Translations under genes and position numbers: made by a program
DNA from: Acidobacteria bacterium Ga0077551
Lineage (GTDB): Bacteria > Pseudomonadota > Alphaproteobacteria > Caulobacterales > Hyphomonadaceae
DNA length: 64,000 bases
Assembly: GCA_001464545.1 (NCBI GenBank)
Contig: LNFC01000023.1
Location: 124,001-188,000 of the forward strand
Direction of reading: 5' to 3'
Notes under the pieces: generated by a model
The model's input: the letters and a program-made list of their open reading frames with translations, nothing else
The model's database searches: none
What the model was told of the DNA's origin: nothing
In this document: in pieces, positions 17,275-26,530 of the stretch
Numbering within the stretch: the first letter of the stretch is position 1
Layout of the letters: each line of letters opens with the position of its first letter

Positions 17275-17796
17275 TTACGAGCGAGGCGCCCCAAGCGCCT
17301 CGCTTATTTTTTGGAGCGAGGTTTCGTCCAGCGGCCCGGCGATGTGCAGCAGGATCTCGCCCTCACCCGAGATGACAAATGTCTCCGGCACACCCGTCAG
17401 GCCGAAGTCCAGTCCGCCCTTGCCGTCCGGATCGAGCGCGACCTGCGTGAACGGATTGCCGAGGCGTTCGAGGAAAGCGTCGCCGTTCTCCGGCTTGTCC
17501 TTGTAGAGAATGCCGGTCAGCTGCTCCGGGTGCGTCTGGCTGAGCTGCATCAGGTATTTGTGTTCGGCCTCGCACGGTGCGCACCAGCTGGCGAAGAGGT
17601 TCACGGCCACCGGCTGGCCATCGGCCGGCGGGGCAAAGGAAATCTCGCCGCCCTCCCTCAGTTCAAAGACAAATTCCGGCGCGGCGCGGGAGACGCGTTC
17701 GAAATCGCCCTTGGCCGGGTACAGCATCCGCCAGGCGCCGAGCAGCCCGAACAGGACGAGCGCAGCAACCGGCAGGGCGAAGATCCAGCGGCTCAT
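17275..17796 (-). CDS. ccmG: Cytochrome c maturation thiol-disulfide oxidoreductase CcmG
   Basis: A 173-residue membrane-anchored thioredoxin (DsbE) that reduces apocytochrome c haem-binding cysteines in the periplasm. Residues 1-22 form the N-terminal anchor. The active site is WCAPC (Cys72 and Cys75) and the cis-proline block is GVPETFVI. It is last in the ccmABCD-G operon, beginning one base after the ccmD stop. The marR terminator lies within its final codons on the opposite strand. Confidence 0.95.
   Translation of the reverse strand: MSRWIFALPVAALVLFGLLGAWRMLYPAKGDFERVSRAAPEFVFELREGGEISFAPPADGQPVAVNLFASWCAPCEAEHKYLMQLSQTHPEQLTGILYKDKPENGDAFLERLGNPFTQVALDPDGKGGLDFGLTGVPETFVISGEGEILLHIAGPLDETSLQKISEALGAPRS
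17280..17312 (+). terminator. Strong Rho-independent terminator for marR inside ccmG
   Basis: A perfect 10-bp stem (AGCGAGGCGC at 17280-17289 with GCGCCTCGCT at 17295-17304) and a 5-nt loop are followed by TATTTTTT. It serves the plus-strand marR gene but lies within the 3' coding end of the convergent ccmG gene. Confidence 0.88.
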
Positions 17797-17797
17797 G

Positions 17798-17953
17798 TCA
17801 GGCGCCGTTCGTATCGTTGGCGGCCAGCTGCGCGAGGCGTTTGCGCGCGGCTCGGGCAGCCAGGATCACCTGCAGGGTCGTGCCCAGGATCAGAAGGGCG
17901 CTGAGGGCGTAGCAGGCCCAGATATAGGCGGCGTTCTTGTCGAACTCGGGCAT
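17798..17953 (-). CDS. ccmD: Haem exporter protein CcmD
   Basis: A 51-residue protein (MPEFDKNAAYIWACYALSAL at its start) with one transmembrane helix at about residues 9-31 and a basic cytoplasmic tail (AARAARKRLAQLAAN). This is the standard size and layout of CcmD, which helps release holo-CcmE from the CcmABC complex. It is two bases downstream of ccmC and one base upstream of ccmG. Confidence 0.9.
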   Translation of the reverse strand: MPEFDKNAAYIWACYALSALLILGTTLQVILAARAARKRLAQLAANDTNGA

Positions 17954-17955
17954 GC

Positions 17956-18687
17956 TCAGAAGGCCTCCAGTTCGCGGGCCCGCAGGCGGGCGATGCGGCG
18001 CTCGCGGATTTCCGTCCGCATGCTGGTCATCACCAGGCCGCCGAACAGCAGCGAGTGGCCGACGGCGCTGACGAGCAGGGGCGTGAGGTAGACCGCCGCC
18101 ATCTTCGGCCCGTCGGCGGTGATGACGCTCGCGTCCTGGTGCAGCGAGGTGAACAGGTCGACCGAGAACTTGATCAGCGGGATGTTGATGGCGCCGACCA
18201 TGGCGAGGATCGCCCCGGCGCGGGCCGCCTTCTGGCGCGTGTCCATCGCAGCGCGCAGCGCCATGTAGCCGAGAAAGAGGAAGAACAGGAACAGCACCGA
18301 CATCATCCGTGCATCGTCCCATTGCCACCAGGTGCCCCAGGTCGGCTTGCCCCAGATTGAACCGGTTGCGAGGCAAATCGCCGTCCAGACTGCGCCGATC
18401 GGCGCAATCGCCTTGGCCGCAATGTCCGCAAGCTCATGACGCCAGACAAACCAGACGAAGCTGGCCACCGCCAGCGCCGAATAACTCGCCATCGCGAGCC
18501 AGGCGGCGGGCACGTGAATGAACATCACGCGCATGATGTCGCCGCCCTGATATTCGTCCTTCGGCACGACCCAGAGGCCCTGCCAGAGGCCATAGGCGAT
18601 ACAGGCGGCGCCGAGCGCATAGAAAGCCGGCGCCAGCCAGTCCGACAGGCGCAGGAACTTGTGGGGGTTGGCGAAGTAGGACCACAT
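17956..18687 (-). CDS. ccmC: Haem transporter subunit CcmC
   Basis: A 243-residue six-helix membrane protein that transfers haem to the chaperone CcmE. The tryptophan-rich signature TWGTWWQWDDARMMS is present, with conserved histidines in FIHVPAAW and SVDLFTSLHQ flanking it as haem ligands. It lies between ccmB (21-bp gap) and ccmD (2-bp gap). Length and topology are normal. Confidence 0.96.
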   Translation of the reverse strand: MWSYFANPHKFLRLSDWLAPAFYALGAACIAYGLWQGLWVVPKDEYQGGDIMRVMFIHVPAAWLAMASYSALAVASFVWFVWRHELADIAAKAIAPIGAVWTAICLATGSIWGKPTWGTWWQWDDARMMSVLFLFFLFLGYMALRAAMDTRQKAARAGAILAMVGAINIPLIKFSVDLFTSLHQDASVITADGPKMAAVYLTPLLVSAVGHSLLFGGLVMTSMRTEIRERRIARLRARELEAF

Positions 18688-18708
18688 GGCAACTGACCTA
18701 GCGCTCCC

Positions 18709-19374
18709 TCAGTCTGCCGCCAAGCGGAGCGCTGCCGCCATCGCATAGGGCGCAACAGCGCAGGCGAAGAGGGTGGACGCGGCAAGAAACAGCGGCGCGC
18801 CGGCTGATCCGGGGCCGCCCGACATCGCAAGGGCGCCAAAAATCGCAGTCGGCACATACAGGGGCAGGGCGATCAGCGAGATCAGCAGGCCGCCCCGGCG
18901 CACGGTGGCCGAGAGGGCTGCGCCCACCCCGCCCCAAAAGAAGAAGGCAAGGCTGCCGAGGGCGTAGAGACCCGCATTGACCAGCAGGGCCGGGCTCGCC
19001 TCGGCCTGGAACATCAGCGCGAGCAGCGGGGAGAAGAGGGCGAGGGGCAGGCCCGCCGACAGCCAGTGCGCCAGCGTCTTGGCCGCGGCGATGGCGGAAA
19101 CCGGCGCGCCGGCCTGGAGCCAGAGGTCCAGCGTGCCGTCCTCGGCGTCGGACTGGAAGATGCGCTCCAGTGTCACGAGGCTGGCGAGCGCGAGGGCGAC
19201 CCAGATGATACCGGGGCCCACGGCCTTGAGCGTTTCGCCGTCGCTGCCGATGCCCAGAGGCACCAGGACAGCCGCGCCGCCGAGAAAGCCCAGCGGCAGC
19301 AGCGCGCCCGCACCGCCCGCCCAGGCTTCGCCGAGTGATTGGCGGAAGGCCGCAAGGATAGGCGCCGCGCTCAA
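18709..19374 (-). CDS. ccmB: Haem exporter permease CcmB
   Basis: A 221-residue membrane protein with six hydrophobic segments, the permease partner of CcmA in the ABC transporter needed to release haem-loaded CcmE. Typical blocks are SDAEDGTLDLWLQAGAP and LIALPLYVPTAIFGALA. The start overlaps the ccmA stop by 4 nt (19371-19374), which indicates coupled translation. Confidence 0.95.
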   Translation of the reverse strand: MSAAPILAAFRQSLGEAWAGGAGALLPLGFLGGAAVLVPLGIGSDGETLKAVGPGIIWVALALASLVTLERIFQSDAEDGTLDLWLQAGAPVSAIAAAKTLAHWLSAGLPLALFSPLLALMFQAEASPALLVNAGLYALGSLAFFFWGGVGAALSATVRRGGLLISLIALPLYVPTAIFGALAMSGGPGSAGAPLFLAASTLFACAVAPYAMAAALRLAAD

Positions 19375-19952
19375 AGCGACAGGTCTCCGCTCGCCGCAAA
19401 ACCGGTCTCGCCATGGATCGCGGCGACCACGGCGCCCCCTTTGCCCCGGTGCGCCGCGATCAGGTCGTCCACCAGCTTCCGGCCGTCGGCATCCAGCGCC
19501 GTGTACGGTTCATCCAGTAGCCAGACCGGGCGGTCCTCGAGCAGCAGGCGGGCAAGGGCCGTGCGGCGGCGCTGGCCGGCGGAAAGGTATCGTCCGGCGA
19601 CATCGGCCGGCCGGGCAAGACCCATCCGGGTCAGGACCGAATCAGTTTCGGCGCCGCAGCCCCAGGCCTGCGCCCAGAGCTTCAGATGCTCGCGCGGCGT
19701 CTCCTGCGGTTTGAGGCCTTCGCGGTGGCCGACCCAGTGATGCGCGGCCGCGCGGGTCACGCGCCCCGCTTCCGGACGGGTCAGTCCGGCGAGAATGCGC
19801 AGCAGGGTTGTCTTTCCGGCGCCGTTCGCCCCGCGCAGCAATAGCGCGTCGCCCGCGCGCACCGCGACGGAAACCTCCCGGAACAGGACGCGCTCACCCC
19901 GGATCATGCCGAGTCCGGCGCCGGTCAGAAGGGAAGGTGCCTGCGAATTCAT
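19371..19952 (-). CDS. ccmA: Haem exporter ATP-binding protein CcmA
   Basis: A 193-residue ABC ATPase, the first gene of the ccmABCDG operon. Walker A is [12 protein letters not shown], the signature is [17 protein letters not shown] and Walker B is [12 protein letters not shown]. It is slightly shorter than the usual 200-210 residues. The gene is divergent from acnA, with the promoters of both in the 172-bp gap. Confidence 0.95.
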   Translation of the reverse strand: MNSQAPSLLTGAGLGMIRGERVLFREVSVAVRAGDALLLRGANGAGKTTLLRILAGLTRPEAGRVTRAAAHHWVGHREGLKPQETPREHLKLWAQAWGCGAETDSVLTRMGLARPADVAGRYLSAGQRRRTALARLLLEDRPVWLLDEPYTALDADGRKLVDDLIAAHRGKGGAVVAAIHGETGFAASGDLSL

Positions 19953-20124
19953 CCGGGCAGGGATACCCTGTTCGGCCGTGTCCGCAAACGCGGCCTTGTC
20001 GCGCGGCAGGCGGTTCCCCCGATTGCGCCCGCTGGATCGGCCCTATAAGGGAACGGCTGCATATAAAGGCGGACCCGCCCCACCCAGCCTCGGGCGGCCG
20101 CGTGACAGGAGGCACTGCCCACAC

Positions 20125-22838
20125 ATGCCGTCAAAAGACAGCTTCAAATCGAAAAGCACGCTCACGGCCGGTGGCAAGAGCTACACGTATTACTCGATCG
20201 CCGCGGCGGCCAAGAACGCTGGGCTGGGCGACGTGTCCCGGCTGCCGGCGGCGCTGAAGGTGCTGCTCGAGAACATGCTGCGCTTCGAGGATGGCCTGAC
20301 GGTGGTCGAAGACGATATCCGCGCCTTCGGCGAATGGGCGGACAAGGGCGGCCAGAATCCCCGCGAGATCGCCTACCGCCCGGCCCGCGTGCTGATGCAG
20401 GACTTCACCGGCGTGCCCGCCGTGGTGGACCTCGCCGCGATGCGCGACGGCATCAAGGCGCTTGGCGGCAATGCCAAGAAGATCAACCCGCTGGTGCCGG
20501 TCGATCTCGTGATCGACCACTCGGTGATGATCGACGAATTCGGAACGCCCCGCGCCTTCCAGGCCAACGTCGATCTCGAATACGAGCGCAACATGGAGCG
20601 CTATACCTTCCTCAAATGGGGACAGAAGGCGTTCAACAATTTCCGCGTGGTTCCGCCCGGCACCGGGATCTGTCACCAGGTGAACCTCGAATACCTCGCC
20701 CAGACGGTCTGGACAGCGCCGAACGAGGAAGGCGAACTCGTCGCCTACCCAGACACGCTGGTCGGCACTGATTCGCACACGACCATGGTCAACGGCCTCG
20801 CCGTGCTCGGCTGGGGCGTCGGCGGGATCGAAGCCGAAGCCGCCATGCTCGGCCAGCCGGTCTCGATGCTGATCCCGGAAGTTGTCGGCTTCAAGATCAC
20901 CGGCGCGCTGAAAGAGGGCGTCACCGCGACCGACCTCGTGCTCAAGGTCGTGCAGATGCTGCGCAAACACGGCGTCGTGAACAAGTTCGTCGAATTCTAT
21001 GGCCCCGGCCTCGACAACATGCCGCTCGCCGACCGCGCGACCATCGCCAACATGGCGCCGGAATATGGCGCGACCTGCGGCTTCTTCCCGATCGATGACG
21101 AGACGCTGCGCTACCTGCGCCAGACCGGCCGCGACGAAGACCGCATCGCGCTCGTCGAGGCCTATGCCAAGCAGAACGGCTTCTGGCGCGGTAATGACTA
21201 TGCGCCGGTCTACACCTCGACGCTGAAGCTCGACCTCGGCGATGTCGTCCCCGCCATCTCCGGCCCGAAGCGCCCGCAGGACCATGTCGCGCTCGACGTG
21301 GCATCGAAGGTCTTCGGCGAGTACATTCTCGGCCTGCGCACGCCGGCTATGGCCACCGCGATGCAGAAGTCGGAAATGGTGGAGGAGGGCGGCAATCCGG
21401 CCCCGGCACACCTGCCCGGCAGCGCCGACGGCTTCACCCTTGCGCCCGTAGAGGGGCGTGAGTGGCCACTGCGCGACGGTTCGGTCGTGATCGCCTCGAT
21501 CACCTCCTGCACCAATACCTCAAACCCCTACGTTCTGATTGCCGCCGGTCTCGTCGCCCGCAAGGCGCGCGCCCTCGGCCTGACCCGCAAGCCGTGGGTC
21601 AAGACTTCGCTCGCCCCCGGATCGCAGGTCGTCTCCGAATACCTCAATGCGGCCGGCCTGCAGGAAGATCTCGACGCCCTCGGCTTCAACCTCGTCGGCT
21701 ATGGCTGCACCACCTGTATCGGTAACTCCGGTCCGCTGGCGCCGGAAATCTCGAAATCGATCAACGACAACGATCTCGTCGCGGTCTCGGTCCTCTCGGG
21801 CAACCGCAATTTTGAGGGCCGCATCAGCCCCGACGTGCGCGCCAACTATCTCGCCTCGCCGCCGCTGGTCGTCGCCTATGCCATCGCGGGCGACATGAAC
21901 ATCGACATCGCGAAAGACCCGATAGCCACGTCCAAGGATGGCCAGCCGGTCTACCTGAAGGACATCTGGCCGACGACGAAGGAAATCGCCGACATGGTTC
22001 ACCGGGTCGTGACCCGCGAGATGTTCATTTCCAAGTATGCGGATGTCTTCAAGGGCGACAGCAAATGGCAGGGCGTGAAGACGACTGATGCCGAAACCTA
22101 TGACTGGCCGGTCTCCTCGACCTATATCCAGAACCCGCCCTACTTCCAGGGCATGTCGCGGGAGAAGGGGGACATCAATCCCATCACCGGCGCCCGCGTC
22201 CTCGCGGTGCTGGGCGACATGATCACCACCGACCACATCTCCCCGGCCGGCTCCTTCCGCGCCACCAGCCCGGCAGGGAAGTACCTGACCGAGCGCCAGG
22301 TCCCCGTGAAGGATTTCAACTCCTACGGCTCGCGAACGAAATGCTGGACGGTGTCGAAGGCGGCTACACGATCGGCCCGGACGGCCAGCAGACGTCGATC
22401 TATGACGCCGCGATGGCCTGGATCGACAAGGGCGTACCGCTCGTCATCTTCGGCGGCATCGAATACGGCGCCGGTTCGTCACGCGACTGGGCGGCCAAGG
22501 GCACGAACCTCCTCGGCGTGAAAGCCGTGATCGCCGAAAGCTTCGAGCGTATCCACCGCTCGAACCTGGTCGGCATGGGCGTCATCCCGTTCGAATTCAT
22601 GCCCGGTGAAAACCGCAAGACGCTCGGCCTCAAGGGCACGGAGACGATCGATATCGAAGGCCTCGGCAACGACGTCCGTCCGCTTTCGGCGGTGCCTTGC
22701 CGGATCACCTATGCCGACGGCACCGAGCGCTCCATCCTGATCAAGTGCCGGATCGATACCGAGATCGAGGTCGATTACGTCAAGCATGGCGGCGTGCTGC
22801 ATTATGTGCTGCGCGATCTCGCCCGTTCCGGCGCCTGA
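20125..22838 (+). pseudogene. acnA: Aconitate hydratase AcnA, reading frame broken by an internal deletion
   Basis: This is the iron-sulfur enzyme that isomerises citrate and isocitrate in the TCA cycle. The ATG at 20125 follows AGGAGG. The first frame carries DSHTTM and the cluster cysteines in [11 protein letters not shown] and [10 protein letters not shown], and is intact to YGS at 22332. The normal continuation, SRRGNHEVMMRGTFANIR plus a few residues, is absent. The frame then shifts and resumes as [17 protein letters not shown] to a normal C-terminus with SSRDWAAKG and SFERIHRSNLVGMG. Comparison with the E. coli protein implies loss of about 18 residues and roughly 55 nt. As written, the first frame runs on out of phase to 22521. 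It may be real inactivation or a sequencing/assembly error. Confidence 0.9.
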
Positions 22839-22856
22839 CGCAGCGTAAATGCCATC

Positions 22857-22892
22857 AAGCCCGCTGCTCCGGACGGTTGCGGCGGGCTTTTT
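22857..22892 (+). terminator. Rho-independent terminator after acnA
   Basis: AAGCCCGC (22857-22864) pairs with GCGGGCTT (22882-22889) and is followed by TTT. It lies 18 bases after the aconitase stop. Confidence 0.82.
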
Positions 22893-22953
22893 CGCAGTCT
22901 CTCACGTGGCTGTGACTGTGCGGCGCCGCCCTGAACACATATAACGGCCTCCG

Positions 22954-23601
22954 ATGACCCGGCTTCTTGTCTCCCTCGCGCTCCTGCTTGGCTTTGCGGT
23001 GCCCGCACAGGCGGAAGGCCCGATGCTGGTCGAACTGTTCGCATCGAAGAATTGCCGGGCCTGTCCTGCGGCGTACAAGACGCTCAAGCAGGTCGAGGCC
23101 GAGCGCGGCGACAGCGTGATGGTGCTGACCTGGGCAGTCGATTACTGGGACTATCTCGGCAGCAAGGAAAAAATGGCCCTTCCGGAATCGTCAGAGCGCC
23201 AGCGCGCTTATGCCGAGCATTTCTCGCTGCGCGGTCCGTATACGCCCCAGTCGGTCTACAACGGCCTCGAACAGACCGCCGGCAACAAGCCGACCAAGGT
23301 CGGCGCGGCGATGATGAAGGCCGAGATGGCCGAGCCTGCGAATGTCCGCCTGCAGAGCACCGGCAAGAAGGTCGTGCTCACGGGCCAGCCGGAGGGGCTC
23401 GCCGATATTTGGTGGGTCGCCTATCTCGACGCGGACGACAACATGACCAAGATGCCGAACCCGGTCACCAGCGTGCGCCAGATCGGTCCCTGGCTCGGCG
23501 GCAAGGCCGAGATTGATCTGCCCGCCTGTGCCTCCGGCTGCGCCTTGATCGTGCAGGAAGCCGGCATGGGCCGCGTTCTCGCCACGATGCGCGCGGACTA
23601 G
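22954..23601 (+). CDS. DUF1223 secreted thioredoxin-like protein
   Basis: A 215-residue protein with a signal peptide (about residues 1-20, ending AVPAQA) and the DUF1223 pattern: LVELFASKNCRACPAAYKTL with a CxxC motif, VDYWDYLGSKEKMA, and YTPQSVYNGLE. The family is predicted to be periplasmic with a thioredoxin-like fold; its substrate is unknown. In alphaproteobacteria it often lies next to acnA, as it does here. It converges on the DUF4340 gene with a 2-bp gap. Confidence 0.88.
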   Translation: MTRLLVSLALLLGFAVPAQAEGPMLVELFASKNCRACPAAYKTLKQVEAERGDSVMVLTWAVDYWDYLGSKEKMALPESSERQRAYAEHFSLRGPYTPQSVYNGLEQTAGNKPTKVGAAMMKAEMAEPANVRLQSTGKKVVLTGQPEGLADIWWVAYLDADDNMTKMPNPVTSVRQIGPWLGGKAEIDLPACASGCALIVQEAGMGRVLATMRAD

Positions 23602-23603
23602 CG

Positions 23604-24623
23604 TCAGCCGGGCGGCCGGACGATCGTCGAGACGAGCGGCGTGTAATCTGCCCAATCCGTCGCCGTCAGCTCGAACGCCCAGCCCGCCGCACGTTCATTG
23701 ATCGCCGCGCCGCGTGTGGCGCCTTCGCCGGCCTCGATGGCGCGCATCGTTATGAAGAAGCCATCGGCCTCTCGGTAAGCGCGGACGTCAACTTCCAGCC
23801 CGTCATGGGTCTGCGTAATGTGGCGGGCGACCGCTTGCGAGCGCAGCGCCGAGGCCGGCTTCACGCCGATGGGCAAGAATCGCGTCAGCGCAAGCGCCGG
23901 GCCGGTGACCGCCAACCGGCTCGTCAGCCGGTAATTCTGGAAAGGCGGGGCAGGGCGGAAGGCGCGGTCGCTGGAGCCGACTTCGCGTTGCAGGAACAGG
24001 CTCTCGCCGCTGCTGTCGGTCAGGCGGACGGCCGAGACCGCGTCCTCGTGGATATCCAGAAAGCCGAGATCAAGCCAGGCTTCGGAACTGTAGAGCGGCG
24101 GCAGGTTTCCCGTCACGCGGAAGGCGAGGGTCTCGTCCGGCCGGCGCGCGTAGATATACTCGCCCTTGCGCCCGGTGATCAGCGCGGCGCCCGTCTCCCC
24201 GTCCGGGCCGATCACTTCGAGGAGGGCGCCCGTACCGCTTTCACGGGGATCGCCGAGGCCGATCCGGCCGAGTTTCACGGGATCATCCGTGCGCGGCGTA
24301 TCCCAGACAAGGCTTTCGAGTCCGGCCGCGAGTTCCGTCAGCCGGTCCTGCCGGATCGGATAGCCCTCGCGCGAACCGAGCCGCCAGCCTTCGCCGGTGG
24401 CCACAAGCATATAGGTCTCGTCTGCCAGCGTGATGCGGATACCGCTCGCCTCGGCGCGCTGCGCCGCGAAATCCGGGAACACGGGCTCGCCGGTCCGCGC
24501 GCTCGTCTGCACCGGTGCGCCGCCACCCAAATTTGCGGCGATGGCCAACAGGCTCAGCGCGCCGGCAAGGCCTCCCATGACCAGCGTGCGGCGCGTGCGT
24601 TGCTTGTCGCGGAGCGTGCTCAT
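23604..24623 (-). CDS. DUF4340 protein of a Gld-type ABC transporter operon
   Basis: A 339-residue protein with one N-terminal transmembrane segment (about residues 13-33) and a long exported domain resembling DUF4340, a family encoded after gldG-like genes. It is the last of four genes (ATPase, permease, GldG-like, DUF4340), and its ATG overlaps the preceding stop by 4 nt (24620-24623). It probably sits with the transporter on the periplasmic face. The role is unknown. Confidence 0.8.
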   Translation of the reverse strand: MSTLRDKQRTRRTLVMGGLAGALSLLAIAANLGGGAPVQTSARTGEPVFPDFAAQRAEASGIRITLADETYMLVATGEGWRLGSREGYPIRQDRLTELAAGLESLVWDTPRTDDPVKLGRIGLGDPRESGTGALLEVIGPDGETGAALITGRKGEYIYARRPDETLAFRVTGNLPPLYSSEAWLDLGFLDIHEDAVSAVRLTDSSGESLFLQREVGSSDRAFRPAPPFQNYRLTSRLAVTGPALALTRFLPIGVKPASALRSQAVARHITQTHDGLEVDVRAYREADGFFITMRAIEAGEGATRGAAINERAAGWAFELTATDWADYTPLVSTIVRPPG

Positions 24624-26530
24624 GCGCCCGCCTTTCGCGGCCGCTTCTGGCGGCGCCAGACGATCAGCCCGGCGAGCGCCACCAGGACCGGTCCGCCCCA
24701 GATGTTGAGCGCCTTGAGGCTGCTTTCGAGCCGGTCGATCCCGCGCCGGTAATCGCGCTCCGTCTCGCGCAGGCGCGCGCGCAGGTCGAGGATGTCCTCG
24801 CGCAGCAGGGAAAGTTCGGCGCGCTCCGGCTCGCTGAGTTCGGCTCCGGGGTCGCCGGAGAAGAAGCTGTCGCCTTCGCCGGTGTCCTGCAATTGCGCAA
24901 GGCGCGTCTGCGCGGTCGCGAGGCGCGATTCCAGCTCAGACTGCTGGCGGAAATACTGCGCCTCCGCCTCGCTCCGCATACGGTCGATCCGCGTCATCGG
25001 GCGCAGCGCCGGCGCGCGGGAGCGCAGCCGCGAGAGCTCACCTCCGCCGGCCAGGGCGTCGAGGGCATTGAGTACCAGCGCGCCATTGTCGGCCACCGCG
25101 ACCCCGCCGCCTTCGACGATGTAGAATTCGTCGGCAATGAAATCGGCGTCCGCAATCAGTATGATCTCTGCGGAGCGCTCGCCCGCACGGATATGCGGGG
25201 GCAGGGCAGCCGCGGCGGCCCGCGCCGCTTCGGCCGACGCCGGGTCGCGCGGCGCATCGATAGCCGGGGCGCCGGACGGGAAGGCGCTGACCAGCAGGCC
25301 GGACACGCGCACCGCCAGCGCCAGCGGCGCGGGCAGGCTCTCATAGGCCTCAAGAACGGCGCCCGGCTGCATGTCGCGCGCCGCCTCGCCCGCATTGATG
25401 AAGGACGGGCTCGGCCCGGTGGTGATCAGCGGCGTGATGGTCACGCCGTCCGGCGGAGATCCCGGGAGCAGGGCGCCAGGGGCGCCGAAGTTCACGACGC
25501 GCATCAGGTCCGCCGTGATCGGATCATCCCGGTTCATCGCCTCGGCCGGCACACCAAGGAACAAGGGGTGCGCCAGCTCCTCAACAGTGCCGCGCTCTGT
25601 CTGCACCGGCACGGGCAGGGCAAAGGCGGCGTCGGCCACGGCGTCCGGCGCCAGTTCCACGCCCCAGGCGCGGCCCAGCCGGCCAAGTCCGGAGCGGGCA
25701 AGTTCGTTGCTGGTGCCGAACACATCCCCGGTCACGGCAGTCTTCGCCGCCGGGTCGACAAGGAAAACGGCTCGGCCGCCGCGCAGCAGATACTGGTCGA
25801 TTAGCCATTCCTGGCGGCTCGACAGCGGCGGCGGGTGTGCCAGCAACAGTACTTCGGTATCCCCGGGGATGAGGCTGAAATCCTCCGCCAGCGGATCGAT
25901 CTCGAAGCTGCGGGCAATATCCTGAAGCAGCACATAGCCGCCTGCCGGGTCCGGCGCACTCATGCCGGGCAGGGAGGAAAGTATGGCGATACGCGGCGGC
26001 TCGGGATGGTTGAGCCGCGCAATCATCCGCGTCAGGTCATATTCCAGCGTCAGGTCCTGCTCCGGCGCGAGGAAGGGCAGGATGCGCACATCGTCGATCG
26101 TATTGCGACCGATGATGCCGAAATAGAGTGGATCATTGCCGCCCGCCGGAACTGCCGGGATGCCGGCGGCCAGCGCTTCGTCCTCGGCTTCGGAGAACGG
26201 CGCCGGATCGATCTCGCGCACGCGAATCTTCCCGCCGGAAGCGGCCTGGTAAGTGGAGAGCAGTTCGCGCACGCGCGCCGCATGCGCCTGCACGGCGGGA
26301 AAGTCCTGCCCGACGCGGCGGGAGTAAACGAAGGTCAGGTCCACCGGCTCGCTGATCTCGTCCAGCGTCGTGCGGGTCGCATGAGACAGCGTATAGAGCC
26401 CGCCTTCAGTGAAATCGATGCGCGCGCCGGCCAGCAGTTTCTGCGCGGCGATGTTGCCCGCCAGCAGGATCACGCCGGCCAGCAGGGTGGAGAAGACAAG
26501 GTATTGCCGCGCGTTCATCTGGATCTTCAC
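24620..26530 (-). CDS. GldG-like auxiliary component of an ABC transporter
   Basis: A 636-residue membrane protein with an N-terminal helix (residues 9-30), a large extracytoplasmic region (about 35-590) containing a coiled-coil stretch near 500-590 (repeated Glu, Arg and Leu), and a C-terminal helix (about 605-625) with a basic end. This is the layout of GldG, the substrate-binding-like partner of GldF. The GTG at 26530 overlaps the permease stop as GTGA; an ATG at 26518 is an alternative. The motif YTLSHATRTTLDEISEPV is typical of the family start. Confidence 0.85.
   Translation of the reverse strand: MKIQMNARQYLVFSTLLAGVILLAGNIAAQKLLAGARIDFTEGGLYTLSHATRTTLDEISEPVDLTFVYSRRVGQDFPAVQAHAARVRELLSTYQAASGGKIRVREIDPAPFSEAEDEALAAGIPAVPAGGNDPLYFGIIGRNTIDDVRILPFLAPEQDLTLEYDLTRMIARLNHPEPPRIAILSSLPGMSAPDPAGGYVLLQDIARSFEIDPLAEDFSLIPGDTEVLLLAHPPPLSSRQEWLIDQYLLRGGRAVFLVDPAAKTAVTGDVFGTSNELARSGLGRLGRAWGVELAPDAVADAAFALPVPVQTERGTVEELAHPLFLGVPAEAMNRDDPITADLMRVVNFGAPGALLPGSPPDGVTITPLITTGPSPSFINAGEAARDMQPGAVLEAYESLPAPLALAVRVSGLLVSAFPSGAPAIDAPRDPASAEAARAAAAALPPHIRAGERSAEIILIADADFIADEFYIVEGGGVAVADNGALVLNALDALAGGGELSRLRSRAPALRPMTRIDRMRSEAEAQYFRQQSELESRLATAQTRLAQLQDTGEGDSFFSGDPGAELSEPERAELSLLREDILDLRARLRETERDYRRGIDRLESSLKALNIWGGPVLVALAGLIVWRRQKRPRKAGA

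Noticed and set aside
20040-20070. acnA promoter at TATAAG/TATAAA
   Set aside because: TATAAG at 20044 and TATAAA near 20062 look like -10 elements, but no -35 at 16-18 bases is convincing.
22321-22345. Programmed ribosomal frameshift in acnA
   Set aside because: A frameshift alone would not restore the missing conserved 18 residues, and no slippery run or pseudoknot is visible.
22341-22838. Separate second gene for the aconitase C-terminus
   Set aside because: There is no ribosome site and the sequence simply continues AcnA after a deletion, so it is the same broken gene.
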